From Rehmannia glutinosa (lineage: Eukaryota; Streptophyta; Magnoliopsida; Lamiales; Orobanchaceae): a DNA stretch of 64,000 nucleotides. The first letter of the stretch is position 1, and each line of letters begins with the position of its first letter. The position numbers and the translations under genes were made by a program. The notes below the pieces were generated by a model. It was not told the origin of the DNA. It did not search any database and was given only the letters and a program-made list of their open reading frames with translations. Positions 58,301 to 64,000 of the stretch are shown here, piece after piece. Location: NCBI GenBank assembly GCA_016081115.2, contig JABTTQ020002616.1, forward strand, positions 124,001 to 188,000, written 5' to 3'.

Positions 58301-59545
58301 AGCTGACTATGACTTTGACGCTGCTTGGCCGTCAGCTGAAACAGAGGTGACAGCTGAAGTTCGGGAAGTTTTCAAAGCCTTATTTGCTGAGATTGAAAAG
58401 ATGGAGAGGCACCAGGCCTCACTGGACATGAGGCTGGATAACAGAGACGCCAACCTTACTGCTGATTTGCGAGGCATAATAGTCAGGATCCGGGAATGGT
58501 GGCAACAGCAGCAGACAATGCGTGTGGAACAAGCTCGATATTTCAGGACATTGTTCAACAAGTTGCTAGTCTGGCGGGCTGAGAATGCTGATGCAAAGAC
58601 AAAATTGCAAGAGCACATCGAACAAATGCATGAATCTCACACCTCAGAGATAAAGCTGCTGCGTGAACATAATAAGAACGAGCTCCTGCGCGTGGAAGAG
58701 AACATGGATCGAAAATTCAGTCTTCTCATGGTGAGATGAAGTTGGTAGCAGTGAATCCAACGCCACCCGCTCTGAGTTCCGTGCAGCATACTCCGCAGCA
58801 GATTCGAAGCAGAACTCGGCTATCAGCAGACTAGACTTCATGATTGCTAGCTTGTTTCCAGGGGTTCCTCTCTCCTTTGATGATGCCAAAAAGGGGGAAG
58901 AGGAATACCTAAAGGCGCTATTTGAAGGATCGAAATCGAGAAGGAGGACGCTTGATTGTGAAGAGAAAGACAAAGTGAGGAAGTAATAAGAGAGAAGAAA
59001 GGAAAATCTGTTGAGGGGAAGGTTCGAAAGATGTGACCTTGATGATTGCTAAAACCCCTCAACAAGGTCTTGTCACAATCGATATCATCAAGAAACTCGA
59101 TGACTCTGTCACTCCAACATTCTCGATACCTATGGTGAAAAGAGAAAGGCGATTGAAGCGGGGATGAAGGAAGTGGAAGGAAAGATGAATGCCCGAGTTA
59201 TGGATATTCTCGAAACAACATGGAGGCATTCCAACACCCGGAGCGAGAGGGAAAAAGCTGTGGTGGAGGAAAAGGTTTCGCACCTAGATCTCCGCCCAAA
59301 AACATTGAGTATATAGATCCAGGAAAGAAAGGAGGGATCTATTGGGCTGGATTTGTGAAATAGCCAACCTGCAAGTGGCTAAGAATAATCTTGAGTATGT
59401 GAAGAGAATGGAAGAGGAAAATAAGAGACGAGAATCGATTATGAGAGGAAAGACAAGAAAAGCGAGAAGAGATGAAGGCGCCGGAAGGCGTATGAGAAAA
59501 GAAGGCGGTGAAGATGAGAATAAGAGAAAGAGGTCGAGAAGATGA
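55389..59545 (+). pseudogene. Large additional ORF (aORF) of SIRE-like copy D
   Basis: ATG 55389: M-A-P-T-H-D-F-A-V-R-K. After frameshifts the conserved patch H-G-K-A-F-H-V-N-K-R-M-F-R-S-N-L follows (56073-56120). Basic clusters occur near 56359 (K-K-K-R) and 56477 (K-R-R-R-R). A long acidic, S/P/T-rich stretch follows. The segment 57754-58739 needs only one frameshift (near 58100). At about 58340-58730 it reads as a coiled coil rich in E, K, Q and R. Lysine-rich 3' end to TGA 59543-59545. Length is about 1385 codons. Position is after pol and before the polypurine tract. No signal peptide or membrane helix is seen, so 'env-like' is not supported. Confidence 0.6.
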
Positions 59546-59904
59546 CAGAGTCAAGGAGATGAAAGAAGGAGGCGGCGAAGGAGATGAAGTGTTGATGTCC
59601 ACCCCTTCATGTATTTTACTATGTAAATACATTCTATGTAAGTCTTCTCGCACATCGAATAAAATTGTACAATTTCTATACTTGTGTAGATATAGAACAA
59701 CATGATTACTTTAAGTTCCATTTAAGCTCGATACATTTTCTTTTGGTTCAAGCTCGATACACTTTGTAAACATCTATGTAAATAACAAGAATGTTATGAT
59801 CAATAAAATATCGATTCTAAGCATACGTTCGTGATTCTACATTTGTGCGTATGTATCTTTCTTTGTTTAATTATTGTATGAATGTTTTAAGTTTTGGCAT
59901 CATC
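59546..59904 (+). other. 3' UTR of copy D
   Basis: No gene. A/T-rich, with AATAAAAT near 59659 and AATAAAAT near 59802 as possible polyadenylation words, and homologous to the 3' UTRs at 15522-15724 and 38559-38799 near its right end (TTTTGGCATCATC). Confidence 0.6.
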
Positions 59905-59918
59905 AAAAAGGGGGAAAT
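59905..59918 (+). other. Polypurine tract of copy D
   Basis: AAAAAGGGGGAAAT immediately before the 3' LTR start. Confidence 0.85.
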
Positions 59919-61482
59919 TATTGGGAAATTATTTTGTAGATTTTGATGAATGCCATGTAAAACTTAGAATAGGAAGTTGGCACCCCATTCTTGCTATAAA
60001 TTGCATTGTAATAGATAATTTGGTAGAGTGAGCCAAGTCGGCTATGCCTAAACATGAAAGCGGAGACAAGCGGAGACTAAAAGGAAGACTCATTTGAGGC
60101 GATTGAGTGTGGCAAAGAAGAGAAGACAGGAACTCGATCGAAGGTGCATCTAAGATGCGGTGAGTGAAGTATCGTCAAGTCAACTCAAGATCGCCAAGTC
60201 TCAAGTTGAAGTGAGAAGAGTCATCCAATGATTGGAAGTCGACTCTAAGTCACCTGGGAAGGCAAGGAAATGCGATCAAGTCGAGATAATCGAAAGAGAT
60301 CCGTTGCACAAAAATCAAGCGAATTACTTAAACAAGTAATACTTCCATACTACCTTTCTTGAAGTGCTCGTCCCGAGAAGCATGCAAAAGGAATAAACCA
60401 ATGGGAAGCACTCGCACCGTGTCGAACTACGAAAAGTCAAGAATCGTTCATACGAGGAAACGTAAATTCCAAGGACGCAACAAGACAAGCCAACGACCAC
60501 AAGTGACTTTAAAAAATAAGCCTATCTCTTCAACGGGCGATTTTTGAAAGGTCACTATAAAAGGCCGAGGAATCACTCGAGAGAAGGTTCTCGACTGAAC
60601 CACAAACATTCAAGCTAACATTTGAATCTGTAACCAAGAATACTCTCAAGTCATTCAAGATCAATCCTCAAGCCTACATTACGAAGGAAATCAATCCAAC
60701 ACTCACCTATGAAGGAAAGACAACTTCAATCGGTTGAAGAGGAAACATTTGAAGAATCAAGGGGTCTACATTCCACGAAGGATTGTAGAAAGGTTCAAGG
60801 TCGAACCAAGCTTAAGCAATTTGGAGGGCTTCGTGATCAAATCCAAGGAACTTAAGCAAGTGGGTGTAGTAGCAAGGCAACGCCTGTGAAGAAGCCGAGT
60901 CGCACGAGAAGCACTGTGTGTGACCAAGGCATCTCGATCGAGTCCCAAAGGATCAAGTCATTTGTGTGATCAAGACTTGTATCCTGGACTGTTAACCACT
61001 CGTATATTGATCAATACTTAGTGGATTCCTCGGGGAGTTGCGAGAAGAGAGGAGTAGAAGAATTACCCCATCTTGAACCTCTATAAAAACTTATTGTGTC
61101 ATTTACATTTCAAAGACTTTAATTTCTCGCATCTTATTTTTATATCTCATTGATGAATCGCTATCCAATTGATAATCAATCGAGTGCTAAAACCAAGTAT
61201 TAAAACAAACTTAACCAAATTCAAGGGTGTTAAGTCTTCGCAAAAAAACATATCACGGTCAAATTAAGTCTTTAGTCAAAACAAATTTTGAGTTATTCTA
61301 TCAACGGCTCAATCGAAAGTCTGTTGAGTGACTAACTCTCTTTGATTAACTAACTTAGCTGTCCATCAAGGACTGTTTGTGAAGTATTAACTCGAACACT
61401 TTTAAAAGGACTAAATCGAAAAGTTGGTAAGGTTTATTCAACCCCCTTCTAAACCTTACACTCACACCCCTTGGGACCTACA
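59919..61482 (+). repeat. SIRE-like copy D 3' LTR
   Basis: 1564 bp, TATTGGGAAATT...GGGACCTACA. The first dinucleotide is TA instead of TG. TATA box at 60556-60561. The following five bases TAAGT pair with GAAGT before the 5' LTR. It is highly similar to the 5' LTR, suggesting a fairly recent insertion. Confidence 0.92.
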
Positions 61483-62866
61483 TAAGTTCTTTGAGGCATC
61501 AATGAGCGAGATTAAATTGATGATTAATATTTTGATGCTTTGGGAATTAATGTGAAATAACAAGGAACATATATTCACAATATGGAATAAGTCATCTATT
61601 TAATCGGCATGATCATGATCTCATGTGTTCTTCTAATAGATAGTAGAAACGAGCTCAATAATTTGACATTTGTTGTTGAATTCATGATGTGATGGCAATC
61701 ACATTGGCGCTATCGAGATAGAAGATGAGGATTAAGATTTATAAACATTAGAAAATGGATTTTGGTCATTTTATCCTATTTATAATATTTAATTGATCAA
61801 TGGGGGTGACATGTAAGATCGACAAATTAGATGATTTAATTATTGACTTGATAATTTCATTTAGATTAAGAGTTCAATCTTATCCCTTTAGTGGAATGGA
61901 ATAAGATTAATAAATTATTTTGATTGATCAAGAGTTGATTGGATCAATTAATTTATTGGAGCTTTGTCTAATTGGGTCCGATCAGGTCCCTTTAGTGGCT
62001 CTAAAAAAGAACTAGAATAAATTATAAGAGTTATAATTTATTAGTGCGGTGTATTTAATTATGTGGACTAATTGGGATAATTTTGGGAAGAAGATAAGTC
62101 ATATGATTTGCCAATCAATATGATTTGATTTGCCAATCAAAATATTACCTAAATTAATACTTTCCTTTTGGCAATGGTTTCCATAATTAAATTATTCCAT
62201 CTCGCTTAATTACTTCTATCGATCATATTGTTCCCACACACACAAGAGAGATTTTTACTACATTCTTGAGTTCTTCGAGAACACCGAAGAAGGCTTGAAG
62301 GTTTGGAGCGTGGAATTTCTACAAGAATATAGTAAAAGCACGAAACAAGGGTAATCTCTTTTCTTTCTTGTTGTTACGAATTAATTAATTCATTTCAATA
62401 CACATTATGATTCAAGATCCTATTACGAATTGCTCGGATCACATTAAATTGATTTTGTGATTGAGCAATCTCCGTTCCGACCAATACATAGTTCTTGCCC
62501 AACACAACAAACCTAAGTCTTTCTAACTCAGGTTTTGAAACAACTTTTCAACAAGAGTAGGAAACTTGGGTTTCGAGAAAGTGGCGTCGATCCAACTTTG
62601 ACCAAATTTTTGGTGGCTAAGAATTTAATTTTGAAGGAATTAAATTATAAAGTATTAATCTACGTTCGAGTAGATGTTTGTAGTATTTTTTTATTTCTCA
62701 AACCCGAATTTTGGTGAGTGAAAAATTAATGCACGAAGTTTGCCACACGAATGGGTATTATGTAAATGGAGTTGAAAGTTTTTTTCTTCATCCCACATAG
62801 ATTATGAAGCTTTGTTTATCCTAGTTTAAATACTAGAAGATGTTATTATTTGGATATACTATAACA
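61483..62866 (+). repeat. Tork-like LTR, right part
   Basis: Continuation of the LTR begun at 48480 after the copy D insertion. It is A/T-rich with Tork-type LTR words (GAGGCATCAATGAGCGAGATTAAATTGATG) at its start and a CACACACAAGAGAG stretch near 62238. The right edge is set tentatively at ATAACA (62866), just before the PBS-like site. The small frame at 62535-62717 has no family support. Total LTR length would be about 1.8 kb. Confidence 0.6.
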
Positions 62867-62874
62867 TAAGTGGA

Positions 62875-62891
62875 TGGTAACAAGTGAGCCA
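62875..62891 (+). other. Possible primer-binding site of the second Tork internal region
   Basis: TGGTAACAAGTGAGCCA resembles TGGTATCAGAGCCA with an insertion and one change, and lies between LTR-like sequence and a Tork gag. Confidence 0.4.
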
Positions 62892-63365
62892 CATGCGCGC
62901 GCCCCGCCGGCCTAGGCACAGGCGTAGGGGGGCCGGCCCTTTGGGCCCGGTCGAGGTTCACTGCAGATTCAAGTGTCTGCGGAAGAAACACTGATTAATT
63001 GCATCTCTCTCGCATATTTCAAAAGTGTTGTAACATTTTGAAGAACACTTCATTCTCGCATTCGAGTCTAACAACAGTTCTCACTCCTTCAAGTTGAAAG
63101 CGGCTTTTGTGTCGGTGGTGCTATTATACACAAAAGAGGTTAAGCCATTTTATCTTTGGGGACATAATGTCGCACCGTGAGCACTAGCCAGGATGTATTT
63201 GCCTGTAGAAACAGTTCATCTCGACTCGGCATCGGCAATTTGTATTAGTGAGATTTCTTTTTCTTGTAATTTTTCTTTTCTATTTGTAAAAGCCATTGTT
63301 GAAGGCTTCACGTTGTAATCACACATAATAATCAACAATCGCATGACAAGTAACTAATCTTCACG
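62892..63365 (+). other. Leader with GC-rich island before Tork gag
   Basis: No gene. Positions 62892-62957 are strongly G/C-rich (GCGCGCGCCCCGCCGGCC, then GGGGGGCCGGCCC, then TTTGGGCCCGG) within A/T-rich surroundings, with overlapping palindromes GCCGGC and GGGCCC. The rest is ordinary leader sequence up to the gag ATG. Confidence 0.5.
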
Positions 63366-64000
63366 ATGGCGAGTACAAGCGAGAACCCGATCATCCCTCC
63401 CTCAGCCAGCCGAGAATTTTGAGAATTTTATGGGTTTCGACTTCAAGAGTGACAAAAAAAATGTTATTTTACCTTACCACTCGAGCTTGGCGAAATATCG
63501 ACCGAGGACGCTCTAGTGGTGGTGAAAATTAGAATAATCTTTGTCAAAAACGCGCCGCATTTGATGCATGGGGCCAGGGTGATATCCTGGTCGTAACTAT
63601 GTCCTAAATGGGCTTAATGATGCACTTTACAATGTGTATTGTGACGGTGAAATACTCCAAAAAATTGTTGGAATCATTGGAGAAGAAGTACAAAACCGAG
63701 GATGTCGACACAAATAAATTTATTGTCGGTAAATTATTTGATTTTGTGATGGTTGATTCGAAACCATGATGGAACAAGTTGAGAAGTTCCAATGGATCCT
63801 ACATGAAATCTTTGTCGAGGGAATGGTCTTGCAAGAGGCCTTCCAAGTTGCCGTGTTGATTGAAAATTTTCTTCCAAGTTGCCGTGTTGTTAAAATTATC
63901 TCAAGCATAAGCGAAAGGAGACGGGACTAGATGATCTTATTGTTAAACTCTAATTGAGGAAGACAATAGGAGGATTAAATCTAAGTCCAGGCTTCGGCCA
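63366..64000 (+). pseudogene. gag: Gag of a Tork-like element, runs off the window
   Basis: ATG 63366: M-A-S-T-S-E-N-P-I-I-P-P-S. After frameshifts come Y-F-T-L-P-L (about 63466), D-A-L-Y-N-V-Y (about 63619-63640), E-K-Y-K-T-E-D-V-D-T-N-K-F-I-V-G (about 63680-63728) and L-K-H-K-R-K-E-T-G-L-D-D-L-I-V (about 63902-63945). This is the UBN2-type gag of Tork-lineage copia elements in correct order. It is the internal region that follows the Tork LTR interrupted by copy D. Confidence 0.8.

Larger units (their letters stand above)
48887..61482 (+). mobile_element. SIRE-like copy D, complete insertion lacking integrase/RT/RNase H
   Basis: 12.6-kb element with two similar LTRs (48887-50443 and 59919-61482), PBS, gag, protease/pre-integrase, aORF, 3' UTR and polypurine tract, all on the plus strand. 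The 5-bp flanks GAAGT and TAAGT match at four of five bases. Homology to copy A jumps from the pre-integrase region (about 54830) to the pol-aORF spacer, so integrase, RT and RNase H are missing. It contains a younger solo LTR (51567-53025). It interrupts a Tork-like LTR. It would need enzymes supplied in trans to move. Confidence 0.85.

Noticed and set aside
62535..62717. Small 60-codon frame within the Tork LTR
   Set aside because: Falls inside A/T-rich LTR sequence, has no family support and no start context; treated as a chance frame.
1..64000. A biosynthetic cluster, resistance gene or other host gene system
   Set aside because: Both strands were read through; all longer coherent protein similarity is retrotransposon gag, pol, aORF or Athila-type ORF.

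Overview
The window looks like a gene-poor, repeat-dense stretch of an angiosperm nuclear genome. Almost every recognisable coding trace belongs to an LTR retrotransposon of a plant lineage: Ty3/gypsy chromovirus (Tekay-like), Ty1/copia SIRE-like, Ty1/copia Tork-like, and an Athila-type fragment. I found no convincing host protein gene. The only host-derived gene trace is a retroposed U6 snRNA pseudogene. Asterid affinity is possible but not demonstrable from the sequence. Nearly all reading frames are broken by stops and single-base indels.

Layout. (1) 1-14190, + strand: a Tekay-like chromovirus arranged LTR(partial)-internal-LTR-internal(partial), so the full LTR at 8199-12233 serves both internal regions. 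Each internal region has a tRNA-Met-type primer site, an extra coiled-coil-type ORF upstream of gag, and gag; the first also has PR, RT, RNase H, integrase and a chromodomain. (2) 14192-28969, - strand: SIRE-like copy A, with LTR, a large additional ORF (aORF), RT/RNase H, a family LTR sitting inside a deleted integrase, PR, gag, PBS and LTR. A hAT-type MITE sits in its 3' UTR. (3) 28970-32245: Athila-type ORF fragment, 3' region and a solo-like LTR. (4) 32290-34693: weak copia pol remnant and unassigned DNA. (5) 34694-34814: U6 retropseudogene with a 13-bp target duplication. (6) 35515-44575, - strand: two head-to-tail SIRE LTRs, then copy C with aORF and gag but no pol. (7) 44576-48886, + strand: Tork-like pol whose integrase is split by a second hAT-type MITE, then the start of its LTR. 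(8) 48887-61482, + strand: a complete SIRE-family insertion (copy D, both LTRs, near-matching 5-bp target duplication) into that Tork LTR. D itself carries a solo LTR with a perfect ACTAT duplication in its gag zinc knuckle, lacks integrase/RT/RNase H, and keeps the aORF. (9) 61483-64000: the rest of the Tork LTR, a PBS-like site, a GC-rich leader and the start of a Tork gag.

How it works together: the SIRE-like family carries an unusually large aORF downstream of pol. Where upstream sequence is preserved, the aORF follows a leader with TATA-like and TGACG motifs. Copies C and D lost pol but kept the aORF, so D probably moved in trans. Insertion order is readable by nesting: Tork element first, SIRE copy D into its LTR, and the 51567-53025 LTR into D. 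Many differences between sister copies are 1-3 base indels at C/G-rich motifs, so some frameshifts may be consensus errors rather than mutations.
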